Below, piece by piece: positions 34,097-43,738 of a stretch of DNA of 47,580 nt (within the stretch, counting starts at the first letter, position 1; each line of letters begins with the position of its first letter). The translations under genes were made by a program, and so were the position numbers. Source of the stretch: Calditrichota bacterium (GTDB lineage: Bacteria > Electryoneota > AABM5-125-24 > Hatepunaeales > Hatepunaeaceae); contig JABGPL010000025.1 in NCBI GenBank assembly GCA_018644935.1, forward strand, positions 1-47,580. The letters are read 5' to 3'. The notes beneath the pieces are model-generated. The model made no database searches and had not been told where the DNA came from. It saw only the letters and a program-made list of their open reading frames with translations.

Positions 34097-36235
34097 TTGG
34101 AAAACTATGTAATTGTAGTACTCGGGTCCGGAATTCTTGCTTTACTTTTTGCGCTTGTAAAAGCAAGTTGGGTCGGAAAACAGGATGAAGGCAACAGCAA
34201 AATGGCTGAAATTGCCAAGAACATCCGCGAGGGAGCGATGGCTTTCCTCGCCAGCGAGTATAAAGTTTTAGCAATTTTCGTAATTGTAGTTGCGATCCTT
34301 CTTGGAATAGCAAACAGTTCTAATGCAGAATCATCGGCTTTCATCGCCTTATCATTCGTCGTCGGGGCCATTTGCTCCGGATTGGCGGGTTTCTTCGGGA
34401 TGCGAGTTGCCACCAACGCAAACGTCCGTACTGCTCAGGCAGCCCGTTCCGGACTGACACAAGCTCTGGGAGTTGCATTCTCAGGCGGTGCAGTGATGGG
34501 GATGTGTGTGGTTGGTTTGGCACTTACCGGCTTAGGTCTTCTGATTGTATTATACACTGGTGTGTTGGGATTTGATACATCCAGCCAAGCCACAATGGCT
34601 AAGCTTTTGGCCACTGTTTCTGGATTTTCACTTGGCGCATCCTCAATCGCACTGTTTGCCCGTGTCGGTGGTGGTATCTATACCAAGGCTGCAGATGTCG
34701 GTGCTGACCTTGTAGGTAAAGTTGAAGCTGGTATCCCAGAAGATGATCCGCGTAATCCTGCAGTAATCGCCGATAACGTTGGTGACAACGTTGGTGATGT
34801 CGCTGGTATGGGTGCAGACTTGTTTGAATCTTATATCGGTGCTATTGTCGGTACGATGGTAATCGGTGTTTCCGCCTGGTGGTTGCCAATTAAAGCCGCA
34901 GGTGGTGATCCATTATTCCCTATCGTTCTTCCCCTCATGTTAGCCGCGACTGGAATTGTGGTTTCTATACTTGGAACATTTCTTGTTCGAACAAAGGAAG
35001 GTGGCAATCCACAATCTGCTCTGAACATAGGTACATTCGGTGCTGGTGGTCTGATGGTAGTTGCCTCGTTCTTCGTGATTAAAATGTTCATTCCTGAAAC
35101 GTTGAGCATTCCAGATCCATTTGGTGGCCCTGGTGGGATGATTGAAACCGGATACATGGGAGTGTTCCTTGCAACAGTGTACGGTCTTATCGCCGGTATC
35201 GCTATTGGTATGATAACGGAATATTACACTGCTGAAAATCGCAAGCCCGTCAAGAGCATTGCAAAAGAGAGTCTTACAGGTGCTGCGACAAATATCATAA
35301 CGGGACTCGCAGTTGGCATGCGCTCAACAGCTTTCCCACTATTAGTGCTGGGTGCGGCAATTGTTCTTGCATACAATTCAGCAGGTCTTTATGGTATTGC
35401 AATCGCGGCAGTCGGCATGCTTTCGACCACAGGTATTCAACTAGCTGTTGACGCTTACGGTCCCATTGCTGATAACGCTGGTGGTATCGCTGAAATGGCA
35501 GAATTAGGTCCTGATATCCGCGAACGTACAGATAAACTTGACGCAGTTGGCAACACTACAGCAGCTATTGGTAAAGGTTTTGCAATTGGTTCAGCAGCCC
35601 TGACAGCATTAGCGCTTTTCTCAGCGTTTGTTTCGGTTGTTAATGCCAAATTAATGTTGACTGGTGCACCACCATTATCAATTGATGTAATGAATCCCAA
35701 CGTAATGGCTGGATTACTGGTCGGTGCCATGTTGCCCTTCCTGTTCAGTTCATTTGCTATGCAAGCTGTTGGTAAAGCTGCGGGTGAAATGATTGTAGAA
35801 GTTCGCAGGCAATTCAGGGAAATTCCCGGTCTGCTCGAAGGTAAAGAAGGTGTTGTCGCTGATCACGCTCGTTGTGTTTCTATCGCAACAAAAGGCGCGA
35901 TCAGGCAAATGGTTGCCCCGGGACTGCTTGCAATCCTGGCTCCGGTAATTGTAGGTTTCGTGTTTGGTGCAACAGTCCTCGGTGGACTACTTGCCGGTGT
36001 AACTTCTTCAGGTGTTTTAATGGCGATCTTCATGTCGAACGCCGGTGGTGCCTGGGATAATGCAAAAAAACACATTGAAGGTGGTGCACACGGCGGTAAA
36101 GGAACCGATGCTCACAGCGCAGCTGTAGTGGGTGATACGGTTGGTGATCCTTTCAAGGATACAGCTGGACCATCATTGAACATCCTCATTAAGTTAATGA
36201 GTGTTGTATCATTGGTTATTGCACCTCTGCTGTAA
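34097..36235 (+). CDS. hppA: membrane-bound ion-pumping pyrophosphatase
   Basis: A 712-residue polytopic enzyme with about 16 helices that couples pyrophosphate hydrolysis to H+ or Na+ pumping. The catalytic loops are clear: [33 protein letters not shown] and the C-terminal [18 protein letters not shown]. The [10 protein letters not shown] segment has Ala where potassium-independent enzymes have Lys, so it should belong to the K+-dependent class; whether it pumps Na+, H+ or both is not decided. The start is TTG at 34097, preceded by GAGATGGGG. Placed 71 bases before sat, it would remove pyrophosphate released during sulfate activation and conserve its energy. Confidence 0.96.
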   Translation: MENYVIVVLGSGILALLFALVKASWVGKQDEGNSKMAEIAKNIREGAMAFLASEYKVLAIFVIVVAILLGIANSSNAESSAFIALSFVVGAICSGLAGFFGMRVATNANVRTAQAARSGLTQALGVAFSGGAVMGMCVVGLALTGLGLLIVLYTGVLGFDTSSQATMAKLLATVSGFSLGASSIALFARVGGGIYTKAADVGADLVGKVEAGIPEDDPRNPAVIADNVGDNVGDVAGMGADLFESYIGAIVGTMVIGVSAWWLPIKAAGGDPLFPIVLPLMLAATGIVVSILGTFLVRTKEGGNPQSALNIGTFGAGGLMVVASFFVIKMFIPETLSIPDPFGGPGGMIETGYMGVFLATVYGLIAGIAIGMITEYYTAENRKPVKSIAKESLTGAATNIITGLAVGMRSTAFPLLVLGAAIVLAYNSAGLYGIAIAAVGMLSTTGIQLAVDAYGPIADNAGGIAEMAELGPDIRERTDKLDAVGNTTAAIGKGFAIGSAALTALALFSAFVSVVNAKLMLTGAPPLSIDVMNPNVMAGLLVGAMLPFLFSSFAMQAVGKAAGEMIVEVRRQFREIPGLLEGKEGVVADHARCVSIATKGAIRQMVAPGLLAILAPVIVGFVFGATVLGGLLAGVTSSGVLMAIFMSNAGGAWDNAKKHIEGGAHGGKGTDAHSAAVVGDTVGDPFKDTAGPSLNILIKLMSVVSLVIAPLL

Positions 36236-36306
36236 ACAAAAACAGAATTAAATTCTGATAAATAAATTTTTTGAAACTTAGTTCAAAACTTGATGAAGAG
36301 GTAGTT

Positions 36307-37533
36307 ATGGAGAAGGTAAAATTAATTCCACCGCATGGTTCTGACGAACTTATGCCCTTGCTGCTTGAAGGTGATGCACACGCAGCAGAGCTGAAGCGTG
36401 CAGCCGATATGCCGCAGGCTCGTGTATCTTCGAGAGAAGTTGGCGACCTGATTATGCTCGGTATCGGTGGATTTACCCCATTGACGGGATTTATGGGAGA
36501 GGCAGATTGGAAAGGCGTTTGTGAAAAGATGTATATGACAAACGGCATTTTCTGGCCAATTCCTGTTACTGTATCAGTAGACAAAGACTTTGCTGGCAAA
36601 CTTAACATTGGTGATGAGATCGCTTTAGTCAACGACGAAGACAACGATATCATGGCAACAATGAAGGTTGAAGAGAAGTATAGCATCGATAAAGAATTCG
36701 AATGCAAACATGTCTATACAACGAATGATCCCGAACATCCGGGCGTCAAAATGGTTATGGATCAGAAAGAGATCAACCTGGGCGGACCGGTAAAAGTTCT
36801 TTCACAGAGCACATACCCTGAAGAATTTAAGGGTCTGTACCAAACACCAGCAGAATCCCGTGCAGTATTTGAGGAAAGAGGCTGGAAAACTATTGCTGCA
36901 TTGCAGCTCAGAAACCCGATGCATCGTTCACACGAATATCTGGCAAAAATCGCTTTGGAAGTAACAGATGGTCTTTATATCCATCAGTTAGTTGGAAAGC
37001 TGAAAGCCGGTGATATTCCTGCTGACGTTCGCGTTAACTGCATTAACTCGCTTGTCGAATATTACTTTGTTGATAATTCAGTTCTGACAGGTGGCTATCC
37101 ATTGGATATGCGCTATGCCGGTCCGCGCGAAGCTTTGCTTCACGCAGTATTCCGCCAAAACTTCGGTTGCACCCACTTAATCGTTGGTCGCGACCATGCT
37201 GGTGTTGGTGATTATTACGGACCGTTTGATGCACAAAACATCTTCTATGAATTACCTGAAGATGCACTGCAACTCAAGCCGTTGCCAATTGATTGGACCT
37301 TCTACTGCTACACTTGTGGCGGAATGGCTTCAATGAAAACCTGCCCCCACGGGAAGAATGAAAGGTTATTCCTGTCCGGAACCGCTTTGCGGAAGGCACT
37401 TTCGGAAAATGCAGATGTACCGGCTGAATTCAGCAGACCTGAAATCCTCAAGATTTTGCGTGAGTATTATTCAGGTTTAGAAGAAAAAGTTGAAGTAAAA
37501 TTACATGGACATGCTACAGGCGATGCCAAGTAG
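36307..37533 (+). CDS. sat: dissimilatory sulfate adenylyltransferase
   Basis: ATP sulfurylase, about 408 residues, converts sulfate and ATP to APS and pyrophosphate. The ATG at 36307 is chosen because AGAGG stands 5 bases before it and the family opens with [11 protein letters not shown]; the longer frame from TTG at 36271 is unlikely. The nucleotide-binding [11 protein letters not shown] (about residue 200), [12 protein letters not shown] (about 293) and [12 protein letters not shown] motifs are complete. Cysteines in [15 protein letters not shown] (about 335-348) match the zinc-binding loop of dissimilatory Sat. No APS-kinase domain is attached, as expected for respiration rather than assimilation. 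It is followed by aprB. Confidence 0.96.
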   Translation: MEKVKLIPPHGSDELMPLLLEGDAHAAELKRAADMPQARVSSREVGDLIMLGIGGFTPLTGFMGEADWKGVCEKMYMTNGIFWPIPVTVSVDKDFAGKLNIGDEIALVNDEDNDIMATMKVEEKYSIDKEFECKHVYTTNDPEHPGVKMVMDQKEINLGGPVKVLSQSTYPEEFKGLYQTPAESRAVFEERGWKTIAALQLRNPMHRSHEYLAKIALEVTDGLYIHQLVGKLKAGDIPADVRVNCINSLVEYYFVDNSVLTGGYPLDMRYAGPREALLHAVFRQNFGCTHLIVGRDHAGVGDYYGPFDAQNIFYELPEDALQLKPLPIDWTFYCYTCGGMASMKTCPHGKNERLFLSGTALRKALSENADVPAEFSRPEILKILREYYSGLEEKVEVKLHGHATGDAK

Positions 37534-37600
37534 CTTTGTCCTTTAAGAATGTTTAGAAACAATCTAAGCTTAAACAGTAAACATTAATCCAGGAGTGATT

Positions 37601-38038
37601 ATGCCAAGTTTTGTAAATCCAGAAAAATGCGACGGATGCAAGGCTCTGGACTCAACCGCTTGCCAACACATCTGCCCGAATGATTTAATGGTTCTGAATA
37701 AGGCTACCGAAAAAGCCTACAACATGGAACCTGAGATGTGCTGGGAATGCTACAACTGCGTCAAGATTTGTCCGACACAAGCAGTTGAAGTTCGCGGCTA
37801 TGCAGACTTCGTACCATTGGGTGCCCAAGTTACCCCATTGCGCAGTACGGATTCAATTATGTGGACCGTCAAGTTCCGTAACGGAATGTTAAAACGGTTC
37901 AAGTTCCCCATCCGCACAACTGCAGAAGGTGCAGCAGTACCAGATGGCGGTTGGGAAACCGGAACAGATGATCTTGCCAGCCCGGTTCTCTTTTCAGAAC
38001 CAGGATCCTGTGGCACAGACACAGTCTTCACCAAGTAG
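37601..38038 (+). CDS. aprB: APS reductase beta subunit
   Basis: A 145-residue iron-sulfur subunit starting at the ATG that follows AGGAG. Eight cysteines bind two [4Fe-4S] clusters: Cys10, 13, 21 and 25, and Cys47, 50, 53 and 57. The first set has the CDGCKALDSTACQHICP spacing characteristic of AprB. The rest wraps around AprA, with the conserved RGYADFVPLG and MWTVKFRNG strands. It passes electrons from the Qmo complex to the FAD of AprA. The gene ends 12 bases before aprA, the usual BA order. Confidence 0.96.
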   Translation: MPSFVNPEKCDGCKALDSTACQHICPNDLMVLNKATEKAYNMEPEMCWECYNCVKICPTQAVEVRGYADFVPLGAQVTPLRSTDSIMWTVKFRNGMLKRFKFPIRTTAEGAAVPDGGWETGTDDLASPVLFSEPGSCGTDTVFTK

Positions 38039-38050
38039 AGGGTTTTATTA

Positions 38051-39934
38051 ATGGCAAATTTTGAAACAGTCACAGTAAAGTCCGACCTGCTGCTCGTTGG
38101 CGGCGGTATGGCAGGCTGTGGTGCAGCAGTTGAAGCAGCACATTGGGCCAAAAAGAACAATCTGTCAGTTGCTTGGGTAGACAAAGCAGCCGTGGATCGT
38201 TCAGGTGCAGTAGCAATGGGTCTTTCTGCTATCAACCAGTATGTAGGTCTCGCCGAAGGCGACAATACCATCAGCGAATACGTCAATTACGTACGTAACG
38301 ACTTGATGGGTGTTACCCGTGAAGACCTCGTGGCAAGCATTGCTCGTCACGTTGACTCCAGTGTTCACCTCTTCGAGAAATGGGGACTCCCAATCTGGAA
38401 GGCTGAAGGTGGCGGTTATGTCCATGAAGGACGCTGGCAGTTAATGATCAATGGTGAATCTTATAAAGTTATCGTTGCCGAAGCAGCAAAGAATGCTCTT
38501 GGTATCGACAACATTTATGAACGTGTATTCATAGTTGGTCCTATGATGAATGGCGACCGTTGCATCGGTGCATACGGTTTCTCCGTTCGCGAAGAAAAAT
38601 TCTATGTATTCCTTGCCAAGTCAATTATGCTTGCCTTGGGTGGTGCAGTTCACGTCTTCAAGCCACGCTCATCGGGTGAAGGCCTTGGTCGCGCATGGTA
38701 CCCACCATGGAATTCAGGTTCATCAACTTACTTCACACTGCAAGCTGGTGCAGAATTGACCTGCCAGGAAGTTCGCTTTATTCCTGTCCGATTCAAAGAT
38801 GCTTACGGTCCTGTCGGTGCATGGTTCTTGCTTTTCAAATCCCGCGCTACAAACGGCTTGGGTGAGAACTACATGATTACCCGCAAAGACGAGCTCCAAA
38901 ACTGGCTGCCTTACGGAAGTGTAAAACCAGTTCCCGCAAATCTGCGTAACTGGCTGATGATGCTTGACGTAATGGAAGGTAAGGGTCCGATCTTCATGCG
39001 CACTGAAGAAGCTATTCAGAACATTGCGAATGAATACAAAGACGACAAGAAAGCTTACAAGAAGAAAATGAAGGAACTCGAGTCAGAAGCTTGGGAAGAC
39101 TTCCTTGATATGACGATTTCACAGGCCATCCTGTGGGCAGCATCAAACGTTGCTCCTGAAGAAAAAGCCTCCGAAATCGCCGCAGCAGAGCCATATTTCA
39201 TCGGTTCACACTCCGGCGCCTCAGGTGCATGGGTATCAGGTCCTGCAGATCTGCAGTCTGACGAATCGAACAGCGAATATCACTGGGGTTACACAAACAT
39301 GTCCACAACCAAGGGCTTGTTCTGTGCCGGTGATGCTTCTGGTGCATCTTCACACAAATTCTCTTCAGGTTCACACGCTGAAGGCCGCGTCGCTGCCAAG
39401 GCCGCTGTTAAGTTTGCGATCGACAACAACGATGAGCCTGTCGCTGATGACGCTGAAATCGAAAAGTTGAAAGCAATGGTTCTCGCTCCTCTTGATGTAT
39501 TCACTGAATTATCAGGAAAGACAACAGATCCTCACATTAACCCTGAGTACATCCGCCCGAAGATGTTCATGTTCCGTCTCCAGAAGATTATGGACGAATA
39601 TGCAGGTGGTGTTTCAGCCCAGTTTACAACAAGCACAGGCTTGCTGAATAAAGGACTCGAACTTCTCGGTGTCCTGAAAGAAGACGCAGAACATATTGCA
39701 GCCGAAGATCTGCATGAACTGATGCGTGCCTGGGAAAATATTCATCGTATGTGGCAGGCAGAAGCCCACGTCCGCACCATTCTCTTCCGTGAAGAGACCC
39801 GCTGGCCTGGTTACTACTTCCGCTCTGACATGCCGAAGATGAAAGAAGACTGGAAAGTCTTTGCCAATTGCAAGTATAATCCTGCAGACGGCGAATGGGA
39901 AATGATCAAACGACCCATTTACGAGATTTTCTAA
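38051..39934 (+). CDS. aprA: APS reductase alpha subunit
   Basis: A 627-residue flavoprotein reducing APS to sulfite and AMP in the cytoplasm. The FAD-binding LLLVGGGMAGCGAAVEAA motif, the SGAVAMGLSAIN substrate loop, ALGGAVHVFKPRS, EVRFIPVRFKDAYGP and CAGDASGASSHKFSSGS are all characteristic. The length is slightly shorter than in many desulfobacteria. Third codon positions are visibly richer in C than in the genes before the island, fitting high expression or a different history. A long hairpin follows 20 bases after the stop. Reductive or oxidative direction cannot be proven from AprA alone. Confidence 0.96.
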   Translation: MANFETVTVKSDLLLVGGGMAGCGAAVEAAHWAKKNNLSVAWVDKAAVDRSGAVAMGLSAINQYVGLAEGDNTISEYVNYVRNDLMGVTREDLVASIARHVDSSVHLFEKWGLPIWKAEGGGYVHEGRWQLMINGESYKVIVAEAAKNALGIDNIYERVFIVGPMMNGDRCIGAYGFSVREEKFYVFLAKSIMLALGGAVHVFKPRSSGEGLGRAWYPPWNSGSSTYFTLQAGAELTCQEVRFIPVRFKDAYGPVGAWFLLFKSRATNGLGENYMITRKDELQNWLPYGSVKPVPANLRNWLMMLDVMEGKGPIFMRTEEAIQNIANEYKDDKKAYKKKMKELESEAWEDFLDMTISQAILWAASNVAPEEKASEIAAAEPYFIGSHSGASGAWVSGPADLQSDESNSEYHWGYTNMSTTKGLFCAGDASGASSHKFSSGSHAEGRVAAKAAVKFAIDNNDEPVADDAEIEKLKAMVLAPLDVFTELSGKTTDPHINPEYIRPKMFMFRLQKIMDEYAGGVSAQFTTSTGLLNKGLELLGVLKEDAEHIAAEDLHELMRAWENIHRMWQAEAHVRTILFREETRWPGYYFRSDMPKMKEDWKVFANCKYNPADGEWEMIKRPIYEIF

Positions 39935-39953
39935 GAATGTCTTATCGCTTTGT

Positions 39954-39982
39954 ACCGGAGATTCCTTTTTGGAGTCTCCGGT
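39954..39982 (+). terminator. intrinsic terminator after aprA
   Basis: ACCGGAGATTCC pairs with GGAGTCTCCGGT over 12 positions (one G-U) around a TTTTT loop, with ATTTTAATTTT downstream. It lies 20 bases after aprA and should end the hppA-sat-aprBA transcript. Confidence 0.8.
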
Positions 39983-40147
39983 GCAGGCAATTTTAATTTT
40001 AACGATGGTCGAAAGTAGCCAGTAAATAATTGAAGTCAGTTTGGTATTACAATGCAGAAATGCAGCGCTTGATAAATAAGAAAGTCCGCTTGAATTAAAG
40101 TTCCATGCTCGCTTTCGATTGAGATTTTTTTAACTGGAACAAAGATT

Positions 40148-40438
40148 GTGAAAAGTAACAACGTGCAGGAAACGCAAGAAAATCAGCTGGATCTGGTTTG
40201 TCCTCATTGTAAATCAAAATTACTTCGGATGGCACTCCCACCTGAAACAGGATATGACTCAGGATTCTTTCTGGTCTGTTTTAACGATAATTGCTCTCAT
40301 TTCGTAAATGGTTGGAATTGGATGTGGGAGAAATATCAGGTTACGACATCTTACAGACATCATATCAATCCAGACACTGGAAAACCCGGCTCTTTGCCAG
40401 TATGGTCAAAAGAAGCCATGAAAGACAGGATATTTTGA
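40148..40438 (+). CDS. small zinc-ribbon protein upstream of qmo
   Basis: A 96-residue protein from a GTG start. Four cysteines, Cys18 and Cys21 (CPHC) with Cys44 and Cys49 (CFNDNC), form a zinc-ribbon pattern reminiscent of Ogr/Delta-type fingers. The middle has PPETGYDSGFF. It is not a phage gene by context: it lies between aprA and the qmo genes. Its TGA stop shares a base with the ATG of the next gene (TGATG). The role is unknown; assembly, regulation or handling of Apr/Qmo components is suggested by position only. Confidence 0.72.
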   Translation: MKSNNVQETQENQLDLVCPHCKSKLLRMALPPETGYDSGFFLVCFNDNCSHFVNGWNWMWEKYQVTTSYRHHINPDTGKPGSLPVWSKEAMKDRIF

Positions 40439-41283
40439 TGGAACAGGACAAGTCAGATAACATTGCAAGATTGAAAGAAACCATACTCAGAGAGTACCCT
40501 CGTCTGAGTTCAACCGATAAATTCAAGTTTGAGTGCGGTCCACATCTTGACTGCTTTAATGATTGTTGTGCAGATGTAAACATTTTCCTTACCCCGTATG
40601 ATGTGCTTCGAATGAGAAAAGAGCTCAAAATGGGTTCTTCAAAGTTCCTGCATGATTATGCAATAATTCCCTTTGATGATAAGCAGACTCTTCCGGTTCC
40701 ATTGATGTTGATGGAGGAAACGGACAAGAAACAGTGTCATTTTGTTGATGATGAAAAAGGATGCACAATCTACAATAATCGTCCCTGGCCCTGTAGAATG
40801 TACCCATTGGGTATGGCAAGTCCTTCGGAAATGGTCAAGGAAGATTCGAGCAAGTTCTTCTTTTTACTTAATGAAGACCACTGTCATGGTCACAAAAGTG
40901 ACAAGGAATGGACAGTTGAAGAGTGGATTGCGGATCAGGGAATAGAGCCTTATGATGAATTTGGCGAACTATTTAAGGTCCTCACCATACATGATCGATT
41001 ACGATCTGGTTGGAAACCTACCCCTAAACATGTTGAAATATACTGGATGGGGCTATATGATCTTGATAAGTTCAGAAAAATGATCTTTGAAAGTTCATTT
41101 CTTGACAGATACGAAATTCCTGATGATGAGATAGCAACGGTAAAGACGGATGACGAAGCATTACTGAGATTGGGATTTCGATGGGTATCTATGGCGCTAT
41201 TTGGTGAACGGTCAATTCCAATTAGGAATGAAGAAGACCAAAAAGCAAGATTAGAAGCGAAAATACTGAAGAAGAGTGACTGA
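40438..41283 (+). CDS. YkgJ-family cysteine-cluster protein upstream of qmoC
   Basis: About 281 residues, taking the ATG at 40438, which overlaps the preceding stop and follows AGGA; a longer frame from 40291 would run through the zinc-ribbon gene. The N-terminal third carries the PF03692 cysteine cluster: FECGPHLDCFNDCC, then CHFVDDEKGCTIYNNRPWPC followed by RMYPLG. Such clusters are thought to bind zinc or an iron-sulfur centre. The C-terminal half is unremarkable and acidic. The end overlaps qmoC by 8 bases, so expression is tied to the Qmo complex. A maturation or electron-handling role is inference. Confidence 0.82.
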   Translation: MEQDKSDNIARLKETILREYPRLSSTDKFKFECGPHLDCFNDCCADVNIFLTPYDVLRMRKELKMGSSKFLHDYAIIPFDDKQTLPVPLMLMEETDKKQCHFVDDEKGCTIYNNRPWPCRMYPLGMASPSEMVKEDSSKFFFLLNEDHCHGHKSDKEWTVEEWIADQGIEPYDEFGELFKVLTIHDRLRSGWKPTPKHVEIYWMGLYDLDKFRKMIFESSFLDRYEIPDDEIATVKTDDEALLRLGFRWVSMALFGERSIPIRNEEDQKARLEAKILKKSD

Positions 41284-42424
41284 AGTGCTGCCCCAAAAAC
41301 CTGACAAAAAATTTAAACGCAGTATTGCTGAATCCGGTGGTGATGATCTCAATAAATGTTATCAGTGCGCAACCTGTTCAGCAGTTTGTCTGTTAACGCC
41401 TGAGGATCATCCATTTCCGCGTAAGGAAATGCTGCTTGCTCAATGGGGACAGTCTGATAAATTGGTGGCGGATCCCGATGTTTGGTTATGTCATCAATGT
41501 AATGATTGCACGGTTCGTTGCCCACGTGGAGCACGTCCGGGTGACGTGATGGGTGCAATCAGAAATTATTCTTTTGAACATTATGCAGTCCCAGGATTCT
41601 TGGGCAAACTTGTCTCAAAACCGGCAGGCTTGCCTTTTTTAATGTTAATACCAATTTTGATTTTCGTCTTTATGGCGGATTGGTCACAAATGGCAACCTT
41701 TTCAGGTCATGTTCATTTTTATGATTTCCTTCAGAACGGACCTCTTGAGATGTTGTTCATGGCAGGTAATTTTATCGTTCTCCTCCTGGCATCTTTCGGT
41801 TTGATCCGTTTTTACAAGGGTATGGCTGATAGTTGGAAAGTTAAACCTGAAATCGGTTTTATTAAAGCTGCGATCCAAACAGTACTTGAGATTATTTCAC
41901 ATAAACGGTTTGGGACTTGTGATACCAGCAAATATCGTCAAACAGCTCACTTCCTGGTCTTTTACGGATTCTTTGGAGCTGCTGCTACTGCTGGGCTGGC
42001 GTTGATGAGAATGGAATATTTACATTTCATTCATCCTGAGCATTATGCATTATCCAACATTCCCTCAATGATGCTTTATCATCCGATTAAAATCCTTGGC
42101 AATGCCAGTGGTTTAGCAATGATAATCGGAATTATTATGATGGCGACTCGTCACAGTAATGATCCTGAAAGTGCGGGAGTTTCAACATATGCCGGTAAGA
42201 TATTCATCTGGGGAATATTCGGAGTTGCTTTCACAGGCATGCTGATCCAATTTCTTAGAATTGGTGGATTGCCAACTTTGGCATATGCATTTTACTTTAT
42301 CCACCTCGTGTTTGTGTTTTCGCTTTTGTGGTATGCACCGTATAGCCAGTTTGGGCACATGTTTTACCGAACCTTCGCCATGATCTTTGCGCGGAGTATT
42401 AATCGGATGCCGCAGAAACAGTAA
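41276..42424 (+). CDS. qmoC: quinone-interacting membrane oxidoreductase subunit QmoC
   Basis: A 382-residue membrane subunit. The N-terminus has two cysteine sets of HdrC type, Cys28-31-34-38 and Cys72-75-78-82, for two [4Fe-4S] clusters. From about residue 105 it continues as a cytochrome-b-like domain with six or so helices and several histidines for haem (for example in QTAHFLVFYGFFG and YFIHLVFVFSLLWYAPYSQFGH). QmoC takes electrons from menaquinol to the soluble QmoAB. The GTG start lies within the end of the YkgJ gene. Here it precedes qmoA and qmoB, unlike the usual A-B-C order. Confidence 0.93.
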   Translation: MTEVLPQKPDKKFKRSIAESGGDDLNKCYQCATCSAVCLLTPEDHPFPRKEMLLAQWGQSDKLVADPDVWLCHQCNDCTVRCPRGARPGDVMGAIRNYSFEHYAVPGFLGKLVSKPAGLPFLMLIPILIFVFMADWSQMATFSGHVHFYDFLQNGPLEMLFMAGNFIVLLLASFGLIRFYKGMADSWKVKPEIGFIKAAIQTVLEIISHKRFGTCDTSKYRQTAHFLVFYGFFGAAATAGLALMRMEYLHFIHPEHYALSNIPSMMLYHPIKILGNASGLAMIIGIIMMATRHSNDPESAGVSTYAGKIFIWGIFGVAFTGMLIQFLRIGGLPTLAYAFYFIHLVFVFSLLWYAPYSQFGHMFYRTFAMIFARSINRMPQKQ

Positions 42425-42499
42425 AAGATTTAGTTTAGTTTATCTGAATTAATAATTCAGAGTTATTCATAATTTGTTTAGAGCCTCAAAGAGGAATAA

Positions 42500-43735
42500 A
42501 TGAAAACCGATTTGTTAGTGGTAGGTGGTGGAATTGCTGGAATCACAGCTGCAGTCGAAGCAGCTGAGGTCGGCAAAGATGTCATCTTAATCGAACGTGA
42601 GCATTACCTGGGCGGTCGGGTTGTGCAGCTTCACCGGTATTTCCCGAAAATTTGTCCGCCGACCTGTGGTCTGGAAATTAATTTCAGGCGCATACGTCAA
42701 AACCCGAAGATCACAGTTTTAACAGGTGCTGAAGCAACAAAAATTGACGGAAAACCCGGCGCATATACCGCCGATGTCAACGTTGAACCTCGGTATGTAA
42801 CTGAAGCCTGTACCAATTGCGGTGACTGCGCTGAAGCCTGTGAAATTGAAGTTGATGACAATTACAACTTTGGCCTTACAAAAGCCAAAGCTATTCGGCT
42901 CGCGAATGACAACCCTTACCCGAATCGTTACTTCATAGATTCGGCGGCTGTCAATGATCCGAAGATGAAAGCTCTTGTCGATATTTGCCCACCCAAGGCT
43001 ATCGATCTGGATATGAAAGCTGAGACAGTATCAATTGAAGCCAAATCAGTCATTTATACAACTGGTTGGGAGCCTTATGATGCTAGTAAGCTGGAAGGAC
43101 TGAACTATGGTGTTCTTCCAAATGTCGTAACAAACATGATGTTTGAACGGATGACGGCAATTGCCGTTAATAATGAGGCTAAAGTTGTGCGCCCATCTGA
43201 TGGTGCATCAGTAAGCAAGATCGCCTTTGTGCAATGTGCCGGGTCTAGGGACAGGAGTCACCTGCCTTATTGTTCTGCCATTTGTTGCATGGCTTCACTC
43301 AAGCAAACCCGCTATATCCGTGACCAATACCCAGACGCTGAGATTCATGTATTCTTTATTGATGCAAGAACTCCTGGGCGCTGGGAAGATTTTTACCAGA
43401 ATGTACAGGACGACACCAAAACTATAATCCATCGTGGTAAGGTTGCCAAAGTTGATGATGCCGGTGATGGTAACGTAACAGTAATTGCTGAAAACACACT
43501 CACTGGAAACCTCGAGAAAATCACGGTTGAAATGGCTGTCCTGGCAACAGGTATGGTTCCGAGTGCAAAAACTACCAAGCCGTTGCTCGATTCCAAACAG
43601 GATGAATTTGGTTTCATTTGGCCAGGTGGAGTTATCGCCGCAGGTGTTGCTACAGGACCGAAAGATGTCGCTGGAAGCAATCAGGATGCAACAGCAGCCG
43701 TTGCGAGAGCAATGCAAGATATGGTGGAGGTATAG
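42500..43735 (+). CDS. qmoA: quinone-interacting membrane oxidoreductase subunit QmoA
   Basis: A 411-residue HdrA-like flavoprotein. The FAD motif VVGGGIAGITAAVEAAE is at the N-terminus. HRYFPKICPPTCGLEINFRR is typical of QmoA. Cys104, 107, 110 and 114 (CTNCGDCAEAC) can hold a [4Fe-4S] cluster. CAGSRD followed by PYCSAICCMASLKQ is the HdrA-type cysteine region. It is expected to relay electrons between QmoC/QmoB and APS reductase. The ribosome site AGAGGA precedes the ATG; 75 bases separate it from qmoC and 3 bases from qmoB. Confidence 0.95.
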   Translation: MKTDLLVVGGGIAGITAAVEAAEVGKDVILIEREHYLGGRVVQLHRYFPKICPPTCGLEINFRRIRQNPKITVLTGAEATKIDGKPGAYTADVNVEPRYVTEACTNCGDCAEACEIEVDDNYNFGLTKAKAIRLANDNPYPNRYFIDSAAVNDPKMKALVDICPPKAIDLDMKAETVSIEAKSVIYTTGWEPYDASKLEGLNYGVLPNVVTNMMFERMTAIAVNNEAKVVRPSDGASVSKIAFVQCAGSRDRSHLPYCSAICCMASLKQTRYIRDQYPDAEIHVFFIDARTPGRWEDFYQNVQDDTKTIIHRGKVAKVDDAGDGNVTVIAENTLTGNLEKITVEMAVLATGMVPSAKTTKPLLDSKQDEFGFIWPGGVIAAGVATGPKDVAGSNQDATAAVARAMQDMVEV

Positions 43736-43738
43736 ATT

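Noticed and set aside
34105-36075. Several long minus-strand frames opposite hppA
   Set aside because: They are low-complexity mirror frames of a highly biased membrane-protein gene, without signals of their own.
36271-36306. TTG start for sat giving 12 extra residues
   Set aside because: The extra residues are not family-like, and AGAGG stands directly before the ATG at 36307.
40291-40437. Longer start for the YkgJ-family protein
   Set aside because: It would read through the zinc-ribbon gene in another frame. The ATG at 40438 has a ribosome site and the PF03692 cluster begins after it.
40148-40438. Ogr/Delta-like zinc finger taken as a phage remnant
   Set aside because: No other phage gene, integrase or attachment repeat is near, and the gene is coupled to the qmo operon.
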